In this document: in pieces, positions 54,190 through 64,000 of the stretch
Layout: every line of letters starts with the position of its first letter
How positions within the stretch are numbered: the first letter of the stretch is position 1
NCBI RefSeq assembly: GCF_000485595.1
Contig: NW_014577090.1
Coordinates: 792,728 to 856,727 of the forward strand
Reading direction: 5' to 3'
Source of the DNA: Priapulus caudatus
Lineage: Eukaryota; Priapulida; Priapulimorpha; Priapulimorphida; Priapulidae
Length of the DNA: 64,000 nt
Translations under genes and position numbers: made by a program
The notes under the pieces: model-generated
Seen by the model: only the letters and a program-made list of their open reading frames with translations
Told to the model about the DNA's origin: nothing
The model's database searches: none

Positions 54190-56049
54190 AGAGGTGGCTA
54201 TTGTCAAAGACCAACAAGCAAAGGTCACCCAGATTTTGCTGGCAACGCACTCAGGTGGCAACATCAACGAGTCTGTGTTCTCCCATGAGAGCTGCCCATC
54301 CTCCCTCACTAACTCGGAATGGATACATGCACCATGGAAACAAGAGTGAGATCCTGGACTGTATTGTACCAGCGGATTTCGACAATCGCAGACCAGAGAC
54401 GACTGCCGCTGTGCTAGATGGAGCTGTGCTCGTACAAATGATTCGTCCTAGAAATACTGTGACCATCGGAGACTATTTCAAAGATGTGTTTTTGCCATAC
54501 ATCCTCTCTTGATTTGAAATGAACAACCGGGTTGACATTGTCTGGGACGTCTACTCCAAGACGAGCTTCAAGTCAGAAACTAGGGAACAACGTGGAAGTG
54601 GAGCTCGGAGGCGGGTTACTCTCTCGACCAAAGTTCCTGGAAATTGGGCGGCCTTCCTACGTGTTGACCTGAACAAGCAGGAGTTATTCATGGAGCTCGC
54701 CAAGTGCTTGAAGCTTGCGACACTTCCACAGGTTAGTTGACATATTGTTGCAACCCACTGACAAACATTATTAATTGTTATTATTTAAAATACCCAGGCC
54801 TCTGTTATATCCACATATCCTCAATTACATTGACTTCCTCATTTCCAGAGCAAGCAGCTTTTCACCACCATTCTCAGTGACTGTGAGAGTTTACCAGCTG
54901 GGGGAGACGTTGTAGCAGTGGCCCCATGCACACACGAGGAAGCCGACACTCGGGTATTTCTACATGTGGCTGCAGCTACATCTGCCGGTCATCGTCGAGT
55001 GATAGTCCGCACCAGTGACAGCGATGTTGTAGTGCTGGGCGTCTCTTCCTTTGTTGCACTCGGACAGAGGATTGATGAACTCTGGATTGCCTTTGGAATG
55101 AAAGGCCACTTCAGGTTAGTTCAGTTATGTTTTAAGCCAGTTGCCTTCATTGTGTGCCAATAGGTTATTGATGAGGATGATAACTCATATCACTACATTC
55201 CTTTCCAAGTACATTCCAGTGCACGACATCGTACACAAACTTGGACCATCTAGGGCAAAGGCACTACCAGCGTTTCATGCAATAACACAATGCGACACAA
55301 CCTCAGCATTCTTTGGTAAAGGCAAGACGACCGCCTGGGCAGTGTGGCAGTCCATCCTTGCGCTCACGCTGCCTCTTGAGCTACTCTCATGCCCTAACCC
55401 CACCCTGGAAACGATAAATACTCACACATCTGTGCTCCAGAGATTCGTCTTGCTGCTATATGATGTAACTAAGGAGAACATCACAACTGATGATGCTGCT
55501 CGGCATTCCCGCTTCCTCCACCAAGGAAGAGACCTCGAGCACATGCCTCCAAGCAGCGATTCTCTGCATCAGCACCTTCTCAGAGTTGCCTATCAGGTAA
55601 TTAAATATACATCATTGAGGACATTAATCGTGCTCGAGATTGCTGAATTCATTTTTATTTCTTGAATCGCACACATTTTATTAGCTATCTATACATTCTA
55701 TCTAATCAGTTATGTATCTTGTCACTTCAGAGTGGACACGTGTGGGGTAATACGCTCGTGAAAGCACCAGCTCCAGTATCTCCAACAGAATGGCGATGGC
55801 AGCAAGAATTACCAGACTATGCGCCAACTCCAGTCTACACAACAACTCCCACTATTTCGCGGGACTTGTCAGAGCTTGCCATTTGCTAGTGTAAGACTGG
55901 ATGTAAAGCTCCTTGTAAGTGCTGCGTGCAGAGACAGTGGTGTATGCTTCTCTGCAGATGTCAAGGTTCGTGCCCCACACTGGCAGGATGTACCAGGACA
56001 AGAGAGGAGAAGAGGAATCAGCCTAGCCCTAATCGAAGAACTTGTGTAA
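54190..56049 (+). pseudogene. Decayed transposon-borne gene with PIN/FEN1-like acidic motifs
   Basis: Coding blocks at about 54,190-54,731, 54,849-55,113, 55,185-55,596 and 55,731-56,049. Conserved motifs in order: CTHEEADTRVFLH, IVRTSDSDVVVLG, ELWIAFG, ALPAFHAITQCDTTSAFFGK, and a Cys-rich tail (CKTGCKAPCKCC, CMLLCRCQGSC). This protein type is abundant in invertebrate genomes. The EEAD, SDSD and QCDT acids recall the active-site acids of FEN1/PIN nucleases; that link is my inference. Damage: a frame change between about 54,300 and 54,345, TGA at about 54,511, and TAG at about 55,889. All visible lesions point to a dead copy. Confidence 0.75.
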
Positions 56050-56764
56050 TTACAACATTGTGCGATGAATAATCTAATTACCTCAAATTTCTGCATGTGA
56101 AAACCAATAAAATTTGTTATAATTTGTATTATTTTTTGGATTTCACCTTTAAATGCATCTGAAATGCGGCGGCCATCTTGGATTTTGAGATATGACATGT
56201 GTCTTTGGATAAATTTGTTTCTATGACCCTATGGAACTTCCATGCCAAAGGGGACATTTGCATCATGATTTGAAGTCAACACCCTATTTTGTGCACTTAA
56301 AGTGATTACGTCACCGTAAATAGTACAAATAAAAAAATATTTCCACTTTTTCACAAAATATAAGTAATTCTGTTCACTTTTTATGGTTAAATTGCTGCAT
56401 TATACTTCCTATTTTACTATATGGTTCGATGTGAACGTACACTCGTGACTCATAGCAAGCAATTAATGTCAGGAACATTATTTCAAATCGTCCAGGTTTT
56501 TTAGATTTTTAACTAGTTGAGAAACAATCTTATCAGGTAAGAATTTGATGATACGTTTAGTCCCGTTAGTTCTTACTTTTAATGTAAAAAATGGCAACAA
56601 ACATTTTACAAATTTTACCATAGAAAATTTGTGACGTAGTCAATTTAACATGTCTACTATATAGAGAAAAGCGGAAAATACAACATGCCCGAGGTAATAA
56701 TTAAGGCAACAGTTGAACTATCCTGATTAGATGCGCTTACGTGCATATATATAAGGGCAAAGCA

Positions 56765-56794
56765 ACAAACACACACGCGCGTACGGGCACACAC

Positions 56795-56844
<50 letters not shown>

Positions 56845-56882
56845 ACGCACACGCACACGCACACACACACACCACACACACA
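56765..56882. repeat. (CA)n microsatellite
   Basis: CACACA with GCAC variants, about 115 bases. Matches the start of the CA run after 45,610 in the other FAM47 copy. Confidence 0.9.
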
Positions 56883-56917
56883 GCGAACTAACGCCTGCGC
56901 ATAATATAGTATACTAG

Positions 56918-56948
<31 letters not shown>

Positions 56949-57860
56949 AATATGATATTAGTGTCCTTGTTACTGATCGGATGACCTAAGCAGCCAACCA
57001 TATGAAGCAGGTATATCGTAGTTGATAGTCGCCAGCACAGTCTAGTGTACGACAACACACCTTTATACGTAAGACCACAAACACAAGACAGCCGAAGCTA
57101 CAGCCGTCACCGGACATTTCGGCCACTAACTTCTGCTAGCTATCATAGGTCGACTCTCACCACCTGCCTCACCTCTCGCGCAGCTGACCAATGCCTCCGC
57201 GTTATCTGCACCCGTGATTAACTCGTGGTATAACGGCCCATGATCACTGAGAACTGCCGCGCGACGAGTGCTCGCGATGCTAATCAAGCGCTGCGTGTCA
57301 GACAACTGACAATCATGCACGTGACAATTATTGCGTTCTACTCTATAATCTATATTGCATTGGCTAAATTATAGAGTATAGGGGCCTATCTAGTATCGTT
57401 ATCGGGAACAATTACCGTCGGAAGCGTTAAAGCATTATCATAATTTCTATAACGGAAATCTCGATTCTCATAATTATGAGATCAAGTGGAACGCGAACTG
57501 CATGCGCTTCGAGAATTCCAACGAGGCATAAACTACAGTCGTAGTTTAGGGAGGACCATCTCTGGCATCGAGAACACTATCTATACACACGGTGGCATCA
57601 TCACACACAACACGCACCACGCACGCACGCACGCACAGACACAATCCAGCCACGACACCATCACACGCGAACTAACGCTAAGCGCGCCTATATATATATT
57701 ATATATATATAGTATATTAATATAACTTTCCTGTACTTACTGATGAATGACGTGGCTCGCACCACAGCAGAGAAGTAGGTATATCGTTAGTTCGATATGC
57801 GCCAGCACTAGTATGTGTACGACAACACTACCATAAACAACCGAAGCTCCAGAGTGAACT
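56883..57860. repeat. Direct duplication, about 780 bp apart
   Basis: GCGAACTAACGC, an AT run, GAAGCAGGTATATCG-like sequence, GCCAGCAC and GTGTACGACAACAC occur at 56,882-57,060 and again at 57,666-57,830, in the same order with scattered indels. The spacer is non-coding. Confidence 0.7.
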
Positions 57861-59090
57861 CCTGGCTCGTGAATTTCATAATTTAGGAGTTTTAATGAAG
57901 ACAATGTTTGTCTTCATTAACTCGGCTGATAATATGACAAATTACAAGCTCATCAGTTATAATGTTACAGCAATAAGATCGAGCTACTCGCTTACATATT
58001 TATGTTTCGCCACCTTACAGACTGGCTAGCAGCTAACGCGGCCAACCAGGCCTGTGTACTAACGTCAATCATACATCAATACGTCATATATCTAACCCTA
58101 GCAATACCGTTTCTTGGATGCTAGCTAGCAGCAAGCTTTTTTTTCGCATATACGCAGATAAACCATTGAACAATACAAAAAGATTTTCAGGCGGTCTGTA
58201 GTAAGGCGGTAGCCGAGAATTGCTACCGGTATCTTTGGTTACATTATTCTAATACATTTTCATTTCCATTTCGCCTATCCATAACTGGCTAGGACATGTG
58301 TAGCCTGCGGAACGCGTGTCGTAAATTTGTCAGCCTTTGCGATTCGACAACGTTGTTTTTGCGACGTGCACACAGGAAGCCATCTACGTGTACGGGACGT
58401 TAGGTATCTGTGATCTTATTTATTTTCCCTCGTATAACCCATTCTGAAATAGACAATGAGCGTGTTCACACACAAAGAAAAAACCGTGATGCTAATCCGG
58501 CGATGGTAAATACGAGATAATGTGTCCGTTGTTCCACAAGGCGGATTCTCGCTCGAATCGCGAGGCGGGATGTCTATAATCGAACTGCGCAGCTCACTGC
58601 CGGAACTGATGCTCCACGTGCGGCATGCTACTGCTCACTCGCGTTGAATGATGGATACGAAATACCCTGATTATTTGAGCGAGGCGTTCACAGACACAGA
58701 ACGCCGGTGCAAATAATCGCGCTAAATCCAAATAAATCGTCAGTCAGAAAGTGGCGATCTGGGAGGCATTGCTGATCGCGATTATTAGTGAGATTATTGC
58801 TCACACTTGTAATTAATCTCGGTACTGTCGATGCGGATGCAAAAACCGGGATTTGCATCGCTCGCTAATTCGCGCCAGTATGAAACGCGCCTATTGAGCA
58901 CAGATGTCCACATCTATTAAACTGATTAAACAATCTGAGTAAACACTATCAATTAATGTTTCAATTATACTTGGGTGCCAGCCTTTAAAGAATGTACATA
59001 TTTGAACCGACTGCTCATCTTTAAACGCCTTATTGTATTATATAATTCAAGCTTCCCTAATCCATTAACTACTAGATGAAGAAGCCTAAG
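57861..59090. other. No gene recognised
   Basis: Contains a small hairpin (AATGAAGACAATG with TTGTCTTCATT, about 57,895-57,920). The remainder shows no exon or repeat I can support. Confidence 0.5.
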
Positions 59091-59096
59091 AGGCGA

Positions 59097-59120
59097 CTGA
59101 GAGAAGAGAGAGAGAAGAGA

Positions 59121-59171
<51 letters not shown>

Positions 59172-59202
59172 AGAGGAGAAGAGAGACAGAGAGAGAGGAG
59201 GA
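59097..59202. repeat. (GA)n low-complexity tract
   Basis: GAGAGA and GAAGAG runs. The minus-strand reading frame across it is a Ser/Leu artefact. Confidence 0.9.
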
Positions 59203-59209
59203 GGGGTAA

Positions 59210-60955
59210 TTGACATATGAGGAACAACAAAACGCGCCGAAGGTACGGATTCTGCGGTTTCCCTAACAGATTCCAGACAGAAATCTAAAAGAGTTCGTTG
59301 TCGCGCCAACCACCGTAAATGTCTAGATATAATAACGACGAAACAAAGAGAGAAGACAAAGATAATATGCATAGATAGGATGGATAGATATACATATTAT
59401 TTAATATAACATTTATACATATATAAAATAATACATATATAGCATATATCGGGATAGACATAATATTGACATAGGAAGAGATGAAAATCTTGGTCTGTTA
59501 TAAGAACAATAGATTCTTGTTTGCGCGGGTCCAACACCTAAGTAGGGTCCATGATATTCGTCAATGTGTAAAGCGGGTAGACTACCAAGCTAAGTTGTTT
59601 CTTACCGCGAATGTCAACTAACTAATATGCTAATGCGCTTCAACTGGATTAATTGATTTGATATAATTGATTGGCCGACGCTCGTTGTTTTAAGGAAATT
59701 TGTTGCTCATTGCAAGTTCGTAAGCTATAACGACAACGAGAACGAAATACACAAAAGAAAAAATTGCGGTTTTTTTTCTCTTTCCCCATCAGCTGGTGAA
59801 GGTTTATTCATCTAGGAATCTCTATTGGTAAACACGACAGCACAATCACGGCAATTTACAGTAGCATCGGGTATTAGCAGTAGAGCGATAGAGACATTCC
59901 ATAAAAATTGAGAAAGATTTTTTCCATACCATATAAACTTTCTGGGCGTCGATATCCTTAACGATGGCACAAAACGCATGACATCTATAACACGTGTTGT
60001 AAAACGCAGGTAAGTCTAATATTCTATCGAAATATTTCATCTGCCAATTCGTATCATATTCGCACATCTCACCCCGCGCCCAGACCCAAATCCTCATAGT
60101 CTGATCAATAATTGCCTTTCACCTGTCCGCTGTATTTCTACTATTTCTGGAGCTCACTGTCTGCATTTCTCTTCTCGCTCTCCTCCCCATATCTCGTCGT
60201 CTGTTTCCTCTCACTCTGTCTGTACTGACCCCTCTCCCAATCCCCATTTTTTCAGCCAGCTGCATCCTACTTCCGGTCTCATGCCTCCTTTCACGTTCTG
60301 TCACCGTTTGTGATACGGAATTTCCTAATTGACAGCGATTGGCTGGCTGCTGCCAAATCAGCAGGCACACGATGCGGCGCTGTCCATGACGACGATCTAA
60401 TTCGAACGTGGACGCGCAGCCGCAACGTGAGTTACGTGCGCGGCCCATTCGGCGATGGCATTGATTGATGACATATTTACGGTCCGCGTTGACTGACAAT
60501 ACGTACGCAGCGTCCCCAGTGGCTTTCGTGATTTTGGTTACAAATGCGGTAATCTATGAGATGCTGTGTCGTAATGACGGCTGTATCGTGTACAATTACC
60601 TCGGGTACAATGACTCGCCTCGTTCTCTCTTTGCTCTCTCAGCCAATTGCGCGCGACGTTTTCATGCAGTTATGACGACAGCGAAGGATTCAACGCGCTA
60701 TAGAAAAGCGATACGTGTGAAAGATGGTTATTCGAAACGAACGCTCTGTGCTTTCGTGTTCGACAAACACGTAAGCATCAACATGCAACTATTTCTTCAC
60801 TGTGGCATTTCATATATAAAAAGTCCATAGCAAACAGTCTCGCACGTATTCTTAAATGAGACATTCAGCGCCATCTACCCGGCAGTCGTTTACATCTTGT
60901 AATGTGTATTATTTCTACGTCCGTTCGGCCATTGCAGACTGCAGTGTACGTTCCG
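59210..60955. other. No gene recognised
   Basis: Several short open frames on both strands but none with splice borders and a recognisable family. A stretch near 60,805-60,845 (CATTTCATATATA then AGCAAACAGTCTCGC) also occurs at about 17,228-17,262, so part of this is dispersed repeat. Confidence 0.45.
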
Positions 60956-60959
60956 TAGC

Positions 60960-61880
60960 GTATGCTGGCTCTACAACTCTGTGTGCGTGTGTAGTGTATT
61001 CGTGTGTAGTGTATGTGGCGTGTGGTGGCGTATGTGCGTGCGTGCGTAGTATGTTGTGTTTGCGTGTGCACTGTGCGTGTCTGTAATGTCTGTCTGCTGT
61101 CTCCATCCGTCCGTCTGCTGCCTGTCTTGTCTGATCCGTTCGTTCTTGTTGTCCTGTCTGTCTCTGTCTTTTGTTGTCCATCGTAGTCTCTGTCATGTCT
61201 GTCTGTAGTTGAGTGCCTGACTCTTGTTAATCTCAGGATCGTCTAGATGATCGGTACACGAAGGAGCTCTGTCTTTGTCTGCTTTCTTTTTTTTACCAGA
61301 CGGAAGCCGCGAAAGCGTCTTCGCGACGCCTTCGAGCTCTGTTTCTGTCGCGCCAGATGTCGTCGTCACCTCCACTACTACGTCGTCGGTGTTGACGCCA
61401 TCCACGCTTCGCGCGCTCGTTAATAGCTGCCTGCAGTCCAGCAGCGGCGGCAGTGCCCGCGTGCTTTCGTTCTGTCCGTCAGCTTTATGGCTTGCGCGGC
61501 ACTGTGAGAACGAGACAGCGCGCAAGCTGGAGACTGCTCCCGGATAGTCGCGAGGCAGGTGTCGGAGCGATCACTTTCTGTAAAACAGCAAATACAGTAC
61601 CGGAGATTATGATATGCTGATGTGAGTGCGCGAGCAGCAACCCGGGCGTAGACTGAGCAAATTCTAGCGGAGGGTGGGCAAATTTCAATGACTCAACTGT
61701 GTATGATGAGCGACGGCGCAAGCTCTTCGATCGACGTCCATAGTGTGGTAGGGTGGGTCAGGCAACAAGGCTTGGGAGCAGAGGCTCCAGATATAGTGAC
61801 GCCAAAAAATCGCGTTAGTGTTATTTTACGATTATTGGGTAAGCTACTTATTTTAATTGTGGCCAAAAGTCTAGGGGATG
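60960..61880. repeat. Fourth copy of the about 1.4-kb noisy unit
   Basis: Same order of anchors as at 47.4-52.0 kb: GTCTGTCTG tract, AGGATCGTCTAGATGATC, AAGGAGCTCTGTC, CAGCAGCGGCAG, TTTCTGTAAAACAG. It is shorter because the (GT)n and CAGCGAGCG blocks are missing. Confidence 0.75.
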
Positions 61881-62189
61881 CCCGCATTCCCTCCCAGCTG
61901 CTACGGCCGTCTGCAATACCGTATACCTGCTGTCGGCATGTGCCGATATAACTTGCTAGCTGTTCATCTCCGCTGCTTAGTTCAATCACAACTGTGTAAT
62001 GGACAGACGCGTCCACTATCGAGCGAGACTCGCGCGCCAGAAGCTGAGCATGCCGTCCTCCATCTCTCCGAAGTCTGGACACACGAAATCTCGACCGCGA
62101 CCACGAAGCAGCAAGCGCACCGGAAGCTCCTACGCGACTTTGATTTGTCGGAAATAACTCGTAATCACCGTTACGTCAAGCTGCCTGAG

Positions 62190-62425
62190 AAGAGAAAGTG
62201 TGGTGTTATAGGCAGCGCTGCGAGGCCAAGTGCGATGTTATAGAGGGCGCTGAGAGGATGTGCAAAGTTATAGGCGGCGCTGCGAGGAAGTGCGATGTTA
62301 TAGAGGGCGCTGAGAGGATGTGCAAAGTTATAGACGGCACTGCAAGGAAGTGCGATGGTATAGAGGGCGCTGAGAGGATGTGCAAAGTTATAGACGGCAC
62401 TGCAAGGAAGTGCGATGTTATACGC
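62190..62425. repeat. About 60-bp minisatellite of two alternating half-units
   Basis: GTTATAGAGGGCGCTGAGAG with GATGTGCAAA alternates with GTTATAGACGGCACTGCAAG with GAAGTGCGAT. About four full units, the last three nearly identical. The unit length is a multiple of three, so a frame stays open on both strands, but no gene is implied. Further units lie at 52,195-52,290 and 52,770-52,845. Confidence 0.9.
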
Positions 62426-62804
62426 TGAGATTGAATCACCACAGGTTTGTTACCATATGCAGTTGGATGATGAGACGCGTCGTCAGTCTAATAATTGGAG
62501 GGCTGACAGCCCGGACAATAAAGCTGAATAAAACTATAAAGCTAGATAATAAAGCTAAGGCACATCGTCTCCTATAGTAGACACTGCGAGGAAGCGCAAT
62601 GTTATAGAGGGTGCTTCAAGGTTTATACGTGCGTCTATCTGCGTATAAAAATGTGTTTTTAATATTTTTAATTAGGTTTTGTTGCGTGGCGCGTGATCAT
62701 GGGACGTGGGGTAATGTCGTGGGTATATATCACATATCTAGGAGGTCATAGAGAGTTCCCAATGGCTAGAGTTCTCCTTATATCTTTCGGTATAAATAAA
62801 TAAC

Positions 62805-62811
<7 letters not shown>

Positions 62812-62841
<30 letters not shown>

Positions 62842-62842
62842 C
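62812..62842. repeat. (TA)n microsatellite
   Basis: TATATATA of about 30 bases, followed by an AGAGAGA-rich tract to about 62,900. Confidence 0.9.
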
Positions 62843-62981
62843 GGGAGAGATTGAGAGATAGATGTAGAGAGAAAGAAAGGGAGAAAGAGAGAGCGATAGA
62901 TCGACAAAGAAATTATTGAGGAAGGAAATATGGCACAGTTGAAAGCGCACTGCAGAATATAGGAGAGGTCGGCTAGCTTAC

Positions 62982-63800
62982 CGTTTGGTTTCCAGACTAA
63001 TGTTGACTATGTCTCCTTGTCCACCACTCTCCATGGTGTTAGCTACGGTGTTCGTGCTGCCGAACAGGCAGTAACGCGGCATTTTACTACCCACCACCCC
63101 CGCTGTTGTCGGCCCCGAGTGTATACCAACACGAATCTGAAACCGCATGCAGGACACGCTCATTTTAACAGCGGTTACGTATATACATTGACCAGCTTAT
63201 ATAGAAGCTTATCGTCGGTCAAGCTTTCTGACTACAAATTAACTAGCCACCTATAGTAGTGATTAGTCTGCTAAGCTAGATCATACAATTAGCTAAATGC
63301 TTTGATCTGACATTTTGATAGAATTTTCGGTTGCTTCGGTTGTATTCATGGCAACGAAAAGCGTCTCTCAGCGGACCGTGTGCGGGTGAGCCCGTGAGTG
63401 ATCACCGCTGAGGGTGTGTGAGGATTCGTCCCCTTCATGATGAACAGAATGCTAGCCGGCTGCGTGTGTAATAAATGCTGCGGCAACAGCTAACCTTTTC
63501 TCTCATCACGACACACGCACTATACGCGCGCACACACGCACGCACGCACGCACGCACACACATTACCGCTCTCTTTCCCTCTCTGCCGCTCGCTCTCCGT
63601 CTCCCTCTCTCCTGCTTCTTCTTCGTCTTCCTCTATCGCACACCCTCTCTCACCGTGATCGGAGTTTTCTCAACAGGAGACATGATCTTCTTGGTAGCTT
63701 GGATCATGCCGAGGCCCATCGCAACCATCTGATCGGCGTGCGTGTCCGTGTAGACGGGCAGGGCACTAACGGCGACGTAAGCGTCACCTATAGTCTCCAC
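62982..63800 (-). CDS. Soluble guanylate cyclase alpha-subunit-like, two catalytic-domain exons
   Basis: Minus-strand exons 63654-63800 and 62982-63136, both with GT..AG borders and compatible phase. The first reads [15 protein letters not shown] and [14 protein letters not shown]; the second [36 protein letters not shown] and VNISLETK. These are class III nucleotide cyclase motifs. [19 protein letters not shown] and the Lys/Arg position in NTVANTME being Thr point to the alpha type, which pairs with a beta subunit to make NO-sensitive cGMP synthase in the cytosol. The heme-NO and upstream catalytic exons lie beyond the window's right edge. The 3' exon that should follow below 62,982 was not found. 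Confidence 0.85.
63520..63560. repeat. (CA)n/(CGCA)n microsatellite
   Basis: GCGCACACACGCACGCACGC run followed by a CTCTC-rich tract to about 63,650, in the guanylate cyclase intron. Confidence 0.85.
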
Positions 63801-63904
63801 CTGAGAACAACGTCGCCGTCGCGCGGGGAGAGAAGATAAGATGGAGAGAGATGTAGCTGCCGCTTACAGGCGGTTCCGCGTGCGAATGGTGGGTGAATAA
63901 GATG

Positions 63905-64000
63905 AGGGGGCGGCGGTGAAGGAGCAGCAGCAGGAGGAGGAGCAGCAGCAGCAGGAGGAGGAGCAGGAGGAGCAGCAGCAGCTGGAAGAGGAAGAGGAGC
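63905..64000. repeat. (GAG/CAG)n trinucleotide tract
   Basis: GGAGGAGCAGCAGCAG units running off the window edge, in the intron 5' of the guanylate cyclase exon. Confidence 0.9.

Larger units (their letters stand above)
53263..56659. mobile_element. 3.4-kb DNA transposon inserted in the FAM47 exon copy
   Basis: The uninterrupted allele at 45,461-45,541 fixes the borders. The insert begins TAGTAGACAT and ends ATGTCTACTA, a perfect 10-bp inverted repeat, and TAT is duplicated on both sides (53,260-53,262; 56,660-56,662). Inside, inverted repeats of about 112 bp (53,881-53,991 and 56,168-56,279, with TTTGGCATGG and ATCCAAGATGGCCGCC) bracket a decayed gene. Those inner repeats may be the ends of a second, nested element. 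Confidence 0.8.
52848..56693 (+). pseudogene. Second copy of the last two visible FAM47 exons, split by a transposon
   Basis: From AAGAAACGACCTAAG it repeats the 3' part of exon 45,017-45,175 (one changed residue, Met-Ala for Met-Thr), the GT-repeat intron, and the exon [16 protein letters not shown]. The exon is cut at 53,262 and resumes at 56,660 ([10 protein letters not shown]). The flanking intron continues to match copy 1 to about 56,780. Near-identity suggests a second haplotype placed in tandem, not an old duplicate. The 5' end joins directly to minisatellite sequence. Confidence 0.8.

Noticed and set aside
59846-60097. 83-residue minus-strand frame (reading NWQMKYFDRILDLPAF)
   Set aside because: Looks somewhat protein-like, but I found no family, start context or splice partner, and it is not in phase with the guanylate cyclase exons.
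60119-60499. 126-residue Arg-rich minus-strand frame
   Set aside because: No recognisable family, splice context or repeat of the pattern elsewhere; composition alone is not enough to call a gene.

Overview
This is animal nuclear DNA, most likely from a highly heterozygous invertebrate. Every recognisable gene is split into short exons (28 nt to about 900 nt) with GT..AG introns. The proteins (SAC3D1, PGM2, SLC16, MCMDC2, FAM47, soluble guanylate cyclase) are metazoan families. Telomere-type TTAGGG/CCCTAA tracts lie inside the sequence, and the introns are full of microsatellites, foldback elements and MITEs. I cannot name the species.

Layout. 1-1,800: inverted-repeat elements, several with telomere-like cores, one with a tRNA-like segment. 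1,887-5,091 (+): SAC3D1-like gene lacking its 5' exon. 7,587-25,877 (+): a phosphoglucomutase-2 gene whose 17 exons join to an uninterrupted 601-residue protein, with a second equal-length copy of exon 12. A four-exon SLC16/monocarboxylate-transporter gene (10,462-14,016, -) lies entirely inside PGM2 intron 3. 27,104-29,523: noisy inverted copy of the PGM2 3' end, interrupted by an N gap. 30,970-40,300 (-): MCMDC2-like gene, about 20 exons, with degenerate Walker motifs. 42,144-45,541 (+): FAM47-like gene. 45.6-62.6 kb: low-quality or haplotype-redundant sequence, holding an inverted exon copy, a 442-base gap, three about 1.4-kb noisy tandem copies plus a fourth 10 kb away, and a second copy of the last FAM47 exons. 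In that copy a 3.4-kb transposon with a decayed nuclease-like gene interrupts the final visible exon. 62,982-63,800 (-): two exons of a soluble guanylate cyclase alpha-like subunit.

The genes do not form a pathway. The most interesting biology is in PGM2: two candidate mutually exclusive exons that rewrite the sugar-binding loop, and local tandem duplications of exon ends that copy splice donors. The most interesting repeat signal is a set of foldback elements that share a telomere-like core but carry different arms. Several large features (27-29.5 kb and 45.6-62.6 kb) are better explained by assembly or haplotype problems than by biology, and are marked so.
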